Source: Anaerolineaceae bacterium UBA1415 (GTDB taxonomy: Bacteria > Chloroflexota > Anaerolineae > Anaerolineales > Anaerolineaceae). From it: DNA of 61,411 bases. Below the pieces are notes generated by a model. It was not told the DNA's origin. It did not search any database and worked only from the letters and a program-made list of their open reading frames with translations. The stretch is taken from NCBI GenBank assembly GCA_002305635.1, contig DBPR01000016.1, forward strand, positions 1 through 61,411. Reading direction: 5' to 3'. Shown here one piece after another: positions 44,096 to 53,789 of the stretch; positions within the stretch are counted from its first letter, which is position 1, and the number at the start of each line of letters is the position of its first letter. The translations under genes and the position numbers were made by a program.

Positions 44096-45262
44096 ATGAC
44101 TGCATCTGTTTTAGTTGTAGATGATGAAGAAACCGCACGCATGGCAGTTTCTGAATTTTTACGTATCAAAGGTTACGAAGTCTTTGAAGCCGGCACCCTC
44201 GCGGACGCACGGCAAGTGATCAATCAGGATGGCGCTGACATTATCATCCTCGATGTTCGTCTCCCGGATGGTTACGGCCCGCATCTCCTGACAGAAACAG
44301 CCATGCTGCCGCAGCGTCCCCAGGTCATTATTGTGACTGCCCACGGCGAAGTCAGCATGGCCGTTGAGGCGATGAAAAATGGCGCTCAGGATTTCATGGA
44401 AAAGCCGGTCGACCTGCTTGAACTTGAAAAAAGCGTCAAACGCGCAGCGGAGATCATTGCCATGAGACGAGAGCTCAATCATTTGCGTGGCAAAGCCAGC
44501 CTTGATAAGTTTATTGTCGGCAAGACCAAGGCAATGCATGACATGATCGAACTGGCAAGACGCGCTTCTGAGGCGTCAGTTTCTACACTCATTACCGGCC
44601 CGACAGGCACCGGTAAAGAGGTTCTGGCGCGCTTTATCCATGAGAACGGCCCCCGCGCCCATAAGCCTTTCATTGACGTGAACTGCCCCGCGATCCAATC
44701 AACCATGTTTGAATCGGAACTTTTTGGGCACGAATCCGGCGCGTTTACTGGCGCGACCCACAAACGCACCGGTTTGATGGAAGTGGCACAGGACGGGGTT
44801 TTGTTTCTCGATGAAATTTCATCCATGCCCATGGACCTGCAGGCAAAGTTTTTACGGGCACTGGAAGAACGAGCGATCCGACGAGTCGGCGGAACAAATC
44901 TGATCCCGGTTGACGTTCAGGTCATCGCGGCTTCCAACCGAAACCTGAAGGAAATGATCGCCCACCATGAATTTAGAGAAGACCTCTATTACCGGCTTAA
45001 AGTTGTCGATCTGGACTTGCCCTCCCTGGCAGAGCGAAAAGTTGACATCCCCGATCTGGTTGGATATTACCTGCAATTTTTTAACCAAAAATTAGGCAAG
45101 AACGTCCTTGACGTGACCCCAAAAGCCATGGAAGCGATGGTCAACTTCAACTGGCCCGGCAACATTCGCGAGCTTCGTAACGCGATGGAACGGGCTGTTT
45201 TGCTCTGTGACGAAGCCGTGATCGATCTTGGGCACCTGCCTCGCGACATTACAACCGCTTAG
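44096..45262 (+). CDS. NtrC-family sigma-54 activator lacking a DNA-binding domain
   Basis: 388 residues. The receiver domain (1-120) has 'VVDDEE', phosphoacceptor Asp53 in 'IILDVRLPDG', 'IVTAHG' and 'EKPVD'. The AAA+ domain (about 140-380) has Walker A 'GPTGTGKE', the sigma-54 contact loop 'SGAFTGA', Walker B 'GVLFLDEIS' and the arginine-finger region 'WPGNIRELRN'. It ends at 'VIDLGHLPRDITTA', where relatives continue with a Fis-type helix-turn-helix, usually to 440-480 residues. Only 75 bases separate its stop from the next gene and they hold a promoter, so the absence is not an obvious frameshift. It probably acts from solution, as reported for a few activators of this kind. Confidence 0.93.
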   Translation: MTASVLVVDDEETARMAVSEFLRIKGYEVFEAGTLADARQVINQDGADIIILDVRLPDGYGPHLLTETAMLPQRPQVIIVTAHGEVSMAVEAMKNGAQDFMEKPVDLLELEKSVKRAAEIIAMRRELNHLRGKASLDKFIVGKTKAMHDMIELARRASEASVSTLITGPTGTGKEVLARFIHENGPRAHKPFIDVNCPAIQSTMFESELFGHESGAFTGATHKRTGLMEVAQDGVLFLDEISSMPMDLQAKFLRALEERAIRRVGGTNLIPVDVQVIAASNRNLKEMIAHHEFREDLYYRLKVVDLDLPSLAERKVDIPDLVGYYLQFFNQKLGKNVLDVTPKAMEAMVNFNWPGNIRELRNAMERAVLLCDEAVIDLGHLPRDITTA

Positions 45263-45286
45263 CCAATTCACAGAACCAACCGGTAT

Positions 45287-45303
45287 TTGGCATAGTAGTT
45301 GCA
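45287..45303 (+). promoter_or_regulatory. Sigma-54 promoter (-24/-12) of the TPR/peptidase operon
   Basis: TTGGCATAGTAGTTGCA: GG at 45289-45290 and GC at 45301-45302, exactly 10 bases apart, with TGGCA and TTGCA matching the consensus TGGCAC-N5-TTGCA but for one or two bases. The predicted start is near 45314, 24 bases before the first ATG, with TGGAGG (45327-45332) as ribosome site. Confidence 0.8.
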
Positions 45304-45337
45304 TCTTAACCTCTAATAGCTTTACCTGGAGGTTTTA

Positions 45338-45670
45338 ATGTTTGGTAGCGGAAATCAAATTGTATTAATCGTTGCGCTGGTCTTGTTTGTCCTCGGTGTT
45401 TGCAGCCTTATTTTGAGCATCATCATCCTGGCCAGGTCTGCCATGAGCAGAAATATTCAGGCAATTGCGGATTCGACGACAAAATTAGCCGAAAAAGGGA
45501 TCACCGACGGCGTTTCAGGTTTGGTCGGCAACGCCTCGCTGTTGATCAGCTCGTTAAATGACCTCTCAAAATCAAACACTGGCATTGGTATCTTCCTTGT
45601 TTTTCTTAGTTTGGTCTTATTCGCGGCAGCTTATTACTTTATAAAGCCCTTTATCGCTCCCTTACCTTGA
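45338..45670 (+). CDS. Small two-helix membrane protein
   Basis: 110 residues, no recognised family. A helix at about 8-32 ('IVLIVALVLFVLGVCSLI') and another at about 82-102 ('IGIFLVFLSLVLFAAAYYFI') flank a central amphipathic stretch. Either both ends face the cytosol or both the outside. It is the first gene behind the sigma-54 promoter and ends 17 bases before the TPR gene, so it may anchor the TPR protein or the peptidase to the membrane. That role is inferred from position only. Confidence 0.8.
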   Translation: MFGSGNQIVLIVALVLFVLGVCSLILSIIILARSAMSRNIQAIADSTTKLAEKGITDGVSGLVGNASLLISSLNDLSKSNTGIGIFLVFLSLVLFAAAYYFIKPFIAPLP

Positions 45671-45687
45671 CAGACGAAAGGACAAAA

Positions 45688-48600
45688 ATGGCATTAGATA
45701 GACTGCTGGAAGCCCTGGAAGCGCGTTTTGACAAGCCTGTGATCCGCAGCCTTATTGCTGCCTGTCGTAACCACCCGCTTTTATGGAAAGAGCTCAGCCT
45801 GAGCGATTTGCCCGAAGAATGGGAGAATTTTGCCAATGCTGATCCCGAAAAATGGAGCCCAGGCATACTCTCCCTGGCGCTTAGCTACCCTGATGTTCAA
45901 AATTGGGCGTTGGAAACCAATAAGCTTGCGACAAAGGAAGCGCTTGAACAAGCCAATAAGGTGCTTGAAGCGATCCGCCTGACGGGACTGGAACCTGCCA
46001 ACCTGAAAGACGCAGCCAGCCTGAGCCTGCTTTTGCTCCAATACCGAAATGATAAAGCCTCCTGGCAGGGCCTGTCCCTGTTTTTAGGCGAAGGAAAAAC
46101 CACCTTAGCCACCTGGAAGACCGCCTTTCTTGCCTTGCCTTTCCTACATGAGGAGGCTTTTTCCGCATTAAAAGAGCTGATCCTAAAACCTGGCAAATTC
46201 TCTGACAAGGAAGTTGCGGTTTTTTTAGTGGATCTTCTGCTCACCCAACCCATTGACGAAAAGAAGCAATACGAATTTCTCTCAAAAAGTCTTGACATGG
46301 CCAGTCTTTCCCTGCAGGTTGAGGTCCTGGGCCAACTGCGGGGCAGTTTTGAACCTGCATTTATTGAGCTTCTGGCTGCTAGCTTCCTGATCAACAAGAA
46401 CCGACAGTCAAGCCCAGAGTCACAGGCTTCTGATCGATCGATCGAAGATCACCAAAATCTGGCCCTGCTTAGCCAGTATGCTGGGAAAACATCTGTTGCC
46501 AGGGAAGAGCTGGACAAAGCCTACGTCGTCATCCGGCACAATCAGGCCCTCCAGCTGCGCCGAATGGCTTTGGAATTTGAACCGATCAACACCGAAGAAG
46601 CTCGCAGACTCTGGGAACAGGTACTGGAACTTGAGCCGGAGAATAACGCTCATCGTCGTGAATACGCCGAATTTCTGCTCAAACAAAACGAGCCAAATTT
46701 CGCGCTCGATCTGATCAATCAAAATCCAGACGAAGCAACCACGGCCTTACTGGCTCTGCGCTATCCCGAGCTGCGCGAACAAACCGATTCTGTCACCGAA
46801 GTCCTTGACAATGTGATCCAACGCAAGAACCTGCCTTCTCTTTCCACGCGCTATGTAGCCGAGAGTGACAATTTCAAAGCTGCGGAATACGCTTTTTCAC
46901 AAAAAAAATACAACATCGCTTCCGATTTTATTCGCAAAGCGCTCAAAGAAAAACCAAATGACATTGAGATCATCCGCCTGGCTGCCAGAATTGACCAAAG
47001 GCTGGCAAATTTGGATGAGGCCATTAATTCATCGGCATTGCTGGCAATGTTTGAACCCGACAACAAAGCCAATAACCGCGAACTTGCCAGGCTCTATCAA
47101 CAAACCCAGCAACATGATAAAGCGCTCGAGGTTTACGAGAACCAAATCTTTGAACAGGCCAGGGTTGAGCGGGAAGACTTCTTGAACTATTCCGAAATCG
47201 CCATCAAAGCCGGTAAAGCAGAACTGGCTATCCCGATCGCGGAGAACTATCTGGCTAAAGACCAGTTGGATGGAGAAGCGCTGGTATTGCTTTGCCGCGC
47301 GCTGATCGCCTCCGGTCGTAAATCCGAAGCGATGGAATTGCTTGAACGCGCCTCAGCCGTCGCTCCCGAAAAACCCACCAGTTGGCTGGCGCTTGCCCGC
47401 ATCTGGATCGAGTTGGGTGACCGTGAACAAGCCTTGCTCGCCCTTAGAAAAGCCAAAGCGGCCTTGCCCAATGAGCCGAAGATCCTTACCAGTCTCGGAA
47501 AACTATATTTTGACAATGGCGAAACCACCGACGCGATCGCTGCTTTGCGACAGGCCAATCAGCTTGATCCACAGGATGTCACAACGGCTCGCTTGCTGGC
47601 TGAGGCCTGGCTGAAACAAGGCTATATAACCGAAGCCTGGGAAGTTTTGGCCGTATTTGAGGACGACTACGCCAGTGATCCTGAGTTGGCGCTCAGCCTC
47701 GGAAAAGTCGCTTTTGCCAATCAGGATTTGAGCACCGCTCAAAAAATGCTCCGCTTCGCCTGGCATTCCCTCAAGCGCGAAGACGCCCTGACATCTTATG
47801 CCAACACGCTTTTGCAAATAAACGAAAAGCATCCTGGCAGCAATCAGGAAGAAATGGCCCAATTGCTGGAAGCCATTCAGACGCAGGATCTGCGTACAGA
47901 TGACGAATTACAACAAGCCATCCTGCTGGCTGATCTGAAGGCAGCGAACGGTCATGACGAAGAAGCTTACAGCAGCTATCTGAAATTGCTTGATGAACCC
48001 CGGGCAAAAATGCCTGTCTTCCATCACCATCTGCATTCCCATATCGGAAAAACCGCTGGTAAGCTCGGTCTGACCGATATTGCCCTGGCCTCACTGCAGG
48101 AAGCCATGCTGGTCAACCCAGACAATATCGAAACACGCCACATTCTGGCAAAGACCTATCTTGACGCCAATCTCAACGATGAAGCCTTCAATACCGCCCG
48201 CTCTGCATTGCAGATCGCGCCAAGCGATGTCGATAACATCCTGTGGTTCAGCGCTTTTATGAACCAACAGGACAATCATAAGGAAACCATCCAGGTCTTG
48301 AAAGACGCCATCCATCTGCGGCCCGATAACGAAAGTCTCTATCTTACGCTTGCCCGCACCTATGCTGGGCTTAATGATGTCGAAGAGACGAAAACAACAC
48401 TCAACAAGATGCTCACGCTTGAGTCGATCACAACAAAAGATTACATTGACGTTGCCAATCTCTACCTGACCCTTGATCAAACCGACGAAGCCTCCTCCGT
48501 TATTTTGAAAGCCATTTCCAACAATCCCGATCCTGATTTTGAAGAGACCAAAGACCTGGTCTATTCGGTCCTGCGCCTCGATAATGCTGAGGCAGCGCAT

Positions 48601-51000
48601 CAATTGGTGCTAAATCTTAGGGATAGCATTGGAAGCCATCCTTGTTATCCGATCCTTTTGAGTGATGTCCAGGTCGCCAACAATGAATTCATCACGGCCC
48701 TGGAAAACCTGAATGAATTCTCGCAAAAGGTGGAGTTTGCCTCAGACGAAGATTGTTTTAGCAGTCAGAGCTTCGAAAAGGGAAATCAGGACTTTGCTCC
48801 ATACAATAAAGCAGGCTTTTATTACCGCCTCGCGCAGGTGGAACGTGTAACAGGCGATCTGCTTGCCGCTCAAAAACATGCCGATCAGGCCCAAAAGGAA
48901 GACCCAGGCTGTCGCAGAACGATCCTTCTGCAGGCTGGGCTTGCCCTGAGCCTGCAAAACGATCAAAAGCTTGAACTCGCGCTCGATTACCTCAATCCCG
49001 AGTCCGATTCCAGCGAAAGCAGCCAGGGTATCTTTCAGATCCTGGCGCTTGAATCGGCCATCAATCAGGACTATCAAAAGCTTGGCATGCTTTGGGACTA
49101 TTTCATTTCCAAACAAGCGCCATCGCTCTTCAAGCAAGCCACAGCCGCGCTGATGCATTGGCAGCAAAGTGATAAAGAAAGCTGTCAACAGGCTTTGAAC
49201 AGCATTCGCAGGCAACTTTCCGAAAGCGACCGCCGCGCCAGCACGGTCAGCAAGCTCTTTGAACAAGTTTGGGCAAACCTGATGACCTTCCTGGCTGCCT
49301 GGCAAGCTCAGGATTGGCGCCTGGCCAATGAATCGATCCGACAAGCGCTTCAGACAGTACGACTCAACCCTGTTGCCAATCGCCTGTTGGCTGCCTATCT
49401 GAGCGATAACTACCGCCAGCGTAATAACGCCATGCTTTTGCATATCACGCGGCATGCGCCCGAGTTGTACACAGCGGATGATCCACTCGGAATCCTTGAG
49501 GATCAAATCGCGCTCGCGGGCCGATACCTGCCGCCGTCCAGCCTCCTGCCCGTGCTCAAAGTAGGTCAAGCCATCTTTGGCGGTCATTGGAATGATGATC
49601 AGGCACTGGAAGAATCTGTTTTGAACCCCATCCAGGCAGCTGGCGTTCTGTCCGTCCTGGTCAACCGAGAACAAATTAATAAGATCATGACCGCCTTTGG
49701 CGATCAGCCTGAGGTTCTGGAACAAAAAGCTATTCTAAATCTGCATAATGAGTCTAATGACAGCGCCGAAATTGCCGGGCAATTGCTGGAAAAAGATGCA
49801 GGCAATCCGGTTTTACACGCCATTAAAGCCTTCGCCTTGCGCAATGATCCTGAAAAGGCGATCGAAGCCATCGAAGATGCCCTCGCCATCTGGCCTGATG
49901 AGCCAGAATGGCATGTCTTCGCTTCAAACATGTACCAGGACGCCAAAGAATATCCCTTAGCCGCATCGCACCTTGAAGACGCATTGCAGATGGCGCCAAA
50001 GTCAGCCTACTACTGGCAGTTGCTCGGTGACGTAAAATTATTGGAAAAAGATTATCACGCTGCCAAAGACTACTTTGGAAAAGCTTCCGATCTTTTCCCA
50101 AACAATCCCGACGCCCTGAATTCGCTGGCTAAGATCAATCAGCAGCTCGGAGAACATCAGATCGCGATCCAATGCTGGCAAAAGGCTCACCAACTCGACC
50201 ACGAAAACCCCGTTTATCAAACTTCGATCGCGCAGTCGCATTTGGCCCGCAAGGAATTTGAGCAGACCATTCAGCTGGCCGAAGGAGTTCTGCAGGAACA
50301 CCGCGACAATGAGCAAGCCTTCCTCCTGATCGCCAGCGCGCAAATGCAATCTGGCAAAATATCAGAAGCTCTACACACAATTCAGGAAGCAAAGAAGTTG
50401 ACCAGCGACCCGATCCCCTTTGATCTTCTTGAGATCGCGATCATTTCGCAAACAAAACCAACCAAAGCTCTCCAGGCAGCACAGCAACTGGCAGACACAA
50501 ACCCTGATAATCCGCTCGTGCTCAACAGACTTGCCAACATCCAAATTGAAGCAGGCCTACTCGACAAAGCACGGTCGAATCTTGAAAACAGCCTTTCGAT
50601 TGATGACAGCGATCCTGACACACTGATCTATCTGGGAATGATCGCCAGACAAAAAGGACAGCTGGATCAGGCAATTGCCTGTCTCAGCCAGGCCATTAAA
50701 AATGATCCCAGCAAGATCGAAGCATATCTTGAGATGGGACAAACCTATCAGGACCGCCGTGAAGTGAACAACGCGATCGAGATATATCATAAAGCAATTG
50801 ATATGGTCGAAAAAGACCCCCGACCCTACATCCAGGCATCCGCGGCTTACAAGGAAAGCCGGGATTATCGCAATGCCGAATTCATGCTGCGCCAGGCAGC
50901 CCAACTTTCCCCATCAGACCAAAGCATACGCCGTCAGCTCGCTGCCATCGTAGCTTTAAACCTGGTAAACAACCTCCAGGAGGCACCGAAACGTAAATGA
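45688..51000 (+). CDS. Giant tetratricopeptide-repeat protein
   Basis: 1770 residues with no signal peptide or membrane helix. TPR-type helix pairs run through most of it. The N-terminal roughly 250 residues are a helical non-TPR segment. Clear repeats start near 290 and continue in blocks, such as 'AWEVLAVF' after 'RLLAEAWLKQGYITE'; the last 450 residues are the most regular ('GDVKLLEKDYHAAKDYFGKA', 'GMIARQKGQLDQAIACLSQA', 'GQTYQDRREVNNAIEIYHKA'). I chose ATG 45688, with an AGGAC site, over TTG 45667. It should be a scaffold or sensor. Its stop overlaps the peptidase start by 4 bases, which suggests the two proteins work together. Confidence 0.9.
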   Translation: MALDRLLEALEARFDKPVIRSLIAACRNHPLLWKELSLSDLPEEWENFANADPEKWSPGILSLALSYPDVQNWALETNKLATKEALEQANKVLEAIRLTGLEPANLKDAASLSLLLLQYRNDKASWQGLSLFLGEGKTTLATWKTAFLALPFLHEEAFSALKELILKPGKFSDKEVAVFLVDLLLTQPIDEKKQYEFLSKSLDMASLSLQVEVLGQLRGSFEPAFIELLAASFLINKNRQSSPESQASDRSIEDHQNLALLSQYAGKTSVAREELDKAYVVIRHNQALQLRRMALEFEPINTEEARRLWEQVLELEPENNAHRREYAEFLLKQNEPNFALDLINQNPDEATTALLALRYPELREQTDSVTEVLDNVIQRKNLPSLSTRYVAESDNFKAAEYAFSQKKYNIASDFIRKALKEKPNDIEIIRLAARIDQRLANLDEAINSSALLAMFEPDNKANNRELARLYQQTQQHDKALEVYENQIFEQARVEREDFLNYSEIAIKAGKAELAIPIAENYLAKDQLDGEALVLLCRALIASGRKSEAMELLERASAVAPEKPTSWLALARIWIELGDREQALLALRKAKAALPNEPKILTSLGKLYFDNGETTDAIAALRQANQLDPQDVTTARLLAEAWLKQGYITEAWEVLAVFEDDYASDPELALSLGKVAFANQDLSTAQKMLRFAWHSLKREDALTSYANTLLQINEKHPGSNQEEMAQLLEAIQTQDLRTDDELQQAILLADLKAANGHDEEAYSSYLKLLDEPRAKMPVFHHHLHSHIGKTAGKLGLTDIALASLQEAMLVNPDNIETRHILAKTYLDANLNDEAFNTARSALQIAPSDVDNILWFSAFMNQQDNHKETIQVLKDAIHLRPDNESLYLTLARTYAGLNDVEETKTTLNKMLTLESITTKDYIDVANLYLTLDQTDEASSVILKAISNNPDPDFEETKDLVYSVLRLDNAEAAHQLVLNLRDSIGSHPCYPILLSDVQVANNEFITALENLNEFSQKVEFASDEDCFSSQSFEKGNQDFAPYNKAGFYYRLAQVERVTGDLLAAQKHADQAQKEDPGCRRTILLQAGLALSLQNDQKLELALDYLNPESDSSESSQGIFQILALESAINQDYQKLGMLWDYFISKQAPSLFKQATAALMHWQQSDKESCQQALNSIRRQLSESDRRASTVSKLFEQVWANLMTFLAAWQAQDWRLANESIRQALQTVRLNPVANRLLAAYLSDNYRQRNNAMLLHITRHAPELYTADDPLGILEDQIALAGRYLPPSSLLPVLKVGQAIFGGHWNDDQALEESVLNPIQAAGVLSVLVNREQINKIMTAFGDQPEVLEQKAILNLHNESNDSAEIAGQLLEKDAGNPVLHAIKAFALRNDPEKAIEAIEDALAIWPDEPEWHVFASNMYQDAKEYPLAASHLEDALQMAPKSAYYWQLLGDVKLLEKDYHAAKDYFGKASDLFPNNPDALNSLAKINQQLGEHQIAIQCWQKAHQLDHENPVYQTSIAQSHLARKEFEQTIQLAEGVLQEHRDNEQAFLLIASAQMQSGKISEALHTIQEAKKLTSDPIPFDLLEIAIISQTKPTKALQAAQQLADTNPDNPLVLNRLANIQIEAGLLDKARSNLENSLSIDDSDPDTLIYLGMIARQKGQLDQAIACLSQAIKNDPSKIEAYLEMGQTYQDRREVNNAIEIYHKAIDMVEKDPRPYIQASAAYKESRDYRNAEFMLRQAAQLSPSDQSIRRQLAAIVALNLVNNLQEAPKRK

Positions 51001-53774
51001 GACCCTATTCAAAGAAAAATGATGAAATTTTAGTCGTCCGCAGAGCCAAATTTCTGACCCTGCTGCAAACCGCCCTGACCAGCCGTGAGTATCAGTTCGC
51101 CCGCCAGGCAGCCCTGATCTGGTTGGCCAGCTACCCGGGCGACCTTTTGATCAATTTTATCTACGCGCAAGTTCTGGCAGAGCTGGGCGATACTGAGATG
51201 GCAGTGACCAACCTTGAAAAGGTCCTTGGCTACGACCCTGAGTTTGTTGAAGCCAGTAATCTGCTGGACCACCTCCTCGATCACAGCGACAGTGACGTTG
51301 CCGCGTGCAAAGCTTATCTATCGAGAGGAAGTTCATCCGCGGCAATACAAGCCAACTGGCTGCCCGCGCTAATCACAGCCCGCAATGCTTATGAAACTGG
51401 TGATCTCACTACGGCGGAAAAAGCAGTCATGGAATCGCTCGCGCACAACCCGGAAGTTGCCTTGCCAGCCATCTTCCATATGCGCGTTATCAACGAAAAT
51501 CGCAACTACACTCTCCTGAAGACTTTGAGCGACATTTATTCTTCTCGTTGGCCTAACTGTGTCCAGATCAAGATCTTGTCCGCGATCGCCGACCTGCAGC
51601 AAGGTAATGACGCTTATGGTGTCGAAAAACTGCACTGGAGCGCGGCTCATGACTCCAGTGGGCAGGTTGTAAACAGGCTGCTGGGACCAAACCACAGTTT
51701 TAAACCTTTATGGCCCGAGGACCTCAAGGTTTTCATGGACTTACCCGTTCCCTCCACCATTGCCGCCGAATTGGGCCTCAACGTCTTATCGCAGACCGAA
51801 TTTCTCAGCACCAAAGCGCCTGAGATCGGCGCGTCGAAAAAAGAGATCGATCAGATCCTGGATGACGAGCCCACCCTCGCGAACGAGATCAATTCCTTCA
51901 TGTTTGAAGATGATGTTGAAGTCAACCCACAGATCCCGGTTGACTATTCAGAAGTCCCAACAGGTTCCTTCTTCTTACAGGACATTTCCACCCCACCTCC
52001 CGCGCAGGAAATTGGCATGGAACATCGCGAGGAACCGCCAACGGTAGATAAAAGCCGTTATCAGCCCCAGGACGCGCAAACCATCGCAACGCTAAAAGCG
52101 ATCGAGGAGATCCAAAGCGATTTCGCGACCATCGCCAATAAGATCAACAAGGCTGAACTGATCCATACCGACGGTCGTTTCCCATGTTATGTCATCTTCA
52201 CTTCACGTAAAAATTTAACTCAAAAATATGGTGAGAACACCGCCAGCGTTGTCATCGACGCCATGCGCGACCTTGCACTCAAGCTCGTCAGCCTGCCAGG
52301 CTGGAACGGCTGTGTCTTCGTCCCGGATGACGCGCAAAGCACCCAGGAATTTGGCCTTACACCGATCACCACAGCTGACGCCTGGAAACTGAAGCTCTCC
52401 CTCGTCGATCTAGATAAAGTCCTGGCTTCCAGAGGAGAAATGATCGGCGCCTTGCTCATCGTTGGCGGCGACGATATTGTTCCCTTTCATCTTTTGCCGA
52501 ACCCAACCGATGACAGCGATCTGAACGTTCCCTCAGACAACCCATACGCCACAATCGATGAAAACTACTTTATTCAACAGTGGCCTGTCGGCCGTTTACC
52601 AGATGAAAAAGGAAGCGACGCGGGCTATCTGCTGGAACAATTGCGTTTCCTGAATAACGAATACGAGGTAAAGGTCAAAACCAGGAAATCACTGGAAAGC
52701 AGCCTCTTTGCCCGATTGATGGAAAGGCTCAACCAGCAGCTTGCGCTTTTCCAATCGCGTTTCCAAAAAGCGAGTAATCTGGCTTGTTCCGCTGAGGTTT
52801 GGAAAACCCCTTCATCCATGGTCTTCTCTGTGATAGATGATCCCAATCGCTTAAAGACCTCACCTCCGACAACGAATAAAAACCTTTTGTCCGGCCAGAT
52901 CAGCAATCCGAAATTCGCCTATTTCAACCTGCATGGGCTAAAAGATTCAGCGGAATGGTACGGTCAAAAAGACCTCACCAAACGCGAACCCGGCCCTGAA
53001 TACCCGGTCGCGATGCTGCCAGAAAACTTTAATTCAACCAGTTCTTCTCCAACCCTGGTTTTTAGTGAGGCTTGTTATGGCGCGAACGTCCTTGACAAAC
53101 TGGTGAGCGAGTCCATCGCGCTCAATTTCCTTGCCAGCGGCACGCGATCTTTTGTTGGCTCGACCTGCATCGCCTACGGATCCGTTGGCAAACCATTGAT
53201 CGCTGCCGATCTGCTCGCCTGGCATTTTTGGAAATTAATTGTAGACGATCAGTCAGCTGGTTATGCCCTCATGCAGGCTAAACTGGCATTGGCTAAGAAA
53301 ATGACCGGCGATCAAGGTTACCTCGATGGCGAAGACCAGAAGACGATCCTATCCTTTGTCCTTTATGGCGACCCCCTGGCGACGGCGAAGAACATCAAGG
53401 AAGTCACCAAACCCGCTATCCGCCCGACCATCAGCCCGGAGCTCAAGACCATCAGCGATTCACCGGAAGAACTGGTCGTTGCCGCAGATGAAATGCCCAC
53501 TGAGATCCTTGGAAAGATCAAGTCGGTTATCAAGAATTACCTGCCTGGACTGGACGACGCGACCGTCGCGATCAATCCGCAACTGAGCAATTTCACGCTT
53601 GACCCGGACAAGATCGAAGAGCACCGCAAGCAATTTGACCTGCTCAAAGCCAGTCAGCGTTACGTTGTGACCCTGAAGAAACAATATGAATATAAATCGA
53701 TGAGCCACAAACACTTCGCCCGCATGACCTTTGACCAAAATGGCGAGATGATAAAGCTCAGCACGTCAAGATAA
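50997..53774 (+). CDS. TPR plus clan CD (C25/CHAT-like) cysteine-peptidase-like protein
   Basis: 925 residues, no signal peptide. An N-terminal part (about 10-250) has degenerate TPRs, and an acidic linker spans about 280-360. The C-terminal domain (about 370-790) carries 'LLIVGGDDIVPFHLLPNP' and 'SDNPYATID', then 'YFNLHGLKD' with His646 and 'FSEACYGANV' with Cys693. That is the His/Cys dyad layout of gingipain (C25) and CHAT peptidases. A last roughly 120-residue domain is unrecognised. Intracellular location is inferred, unlike secreted gingipains. TPR fused or coupled to such a peptidase resembles systems where a TPR part gates proteolysis. The substrate and trigger are unknown. Translation is coupled to the TPR gene (ATGA). 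Confidence 0.82.
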   Translation: MRPYSKKNDEILVVRRAKFLTLLQTALTSREYQFARQAALIWLASYPGDLLINFIYAQVLAELGDTEMAVTNLEKVLGYDPEFVEASNLLDHLLDHSDSDVAACKAYLSRGSSSAAIQANWLPALITARNAYETGDLTTAEKAVMESLAHNPEVALPAIFHMRVINENRNYTLLKTLSDIYSSRWPNCVQIKILSAIADLQQGNDAYGVEKLHWSAAHDSSGQVVNRLLGPNHSFKPLWPEDLKVFMDLPVPSTIAAELGLNVLSQTEFLSTKAPEIGASKKEIDQILDDEPTLANEINSFMFEDDVEVNPQIPVDYSEVPTGSFFLQDISTPPPAQEIGMEHREEPPTVDKSRYQPQDAQTIATLKAIEEIQSDFATIANKINKAELIHTDGRFPCYVIFTSRKNLTQKYGENTASVVIDAMRDLALKLVSLPGWNGCVFVPDDAQSTQEFGLTPITTADAWKLKLSLVDLDKVLASRGEMIGALLIVGGDDIVPFHLLPNPTDDSDLNVPSDNPYATIDENYFIQQWPVGRLPDEKGSDAGYLLEQLRFLNNEYEVKVKTRKSLESSLFARLMERLNQQLALFQSRFQKASNLACSAEVWKTPSSMVFSVIDDPNRLKTSPPTTNKNLLSGQISNPKFAYFNLHGLKDSAEWYGQKDLTKREPGPEYPVAMLPENFNSTSSSPTLVFSEACYGANVLDKLVSESIALNFLASGTRSFVGSTCIAYGSVGKPLIAADLLAWHFWKLIVDDQSAGYALMQAKLALAKKMTGDQGYLDGEDQKTILSFVLYGDPLATAKNIKEVTKPAIRPTISPELKTISDSPEELVVAADEMPTEILGKIKSVIKNYLPGLDDATVAINPQLSNFTLDPDKIEEHRKQFDLLKASQRYVVTLKKQYEYKSMSHKHFARMTFDQNGEMIKLSTSR

Positions 53775-53789
53775 TGCTCATAAGAGTTG

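Noticed and set aside
45245..45337. A frameshift hiding the missing DNA-binding domain of the NtrC-like activator
   Set aside because: Only 75 bases separate the stop from the next gene, too few for a Fis-type domain, and they contain the sigma-54 promoter and ribosome site.
48742..49725. A 327-residue minus-strand open frame inside the TPR gene
   Set aside because: It is antisense to a regular TPR coding region with no ribosome site or recognisable protein features.
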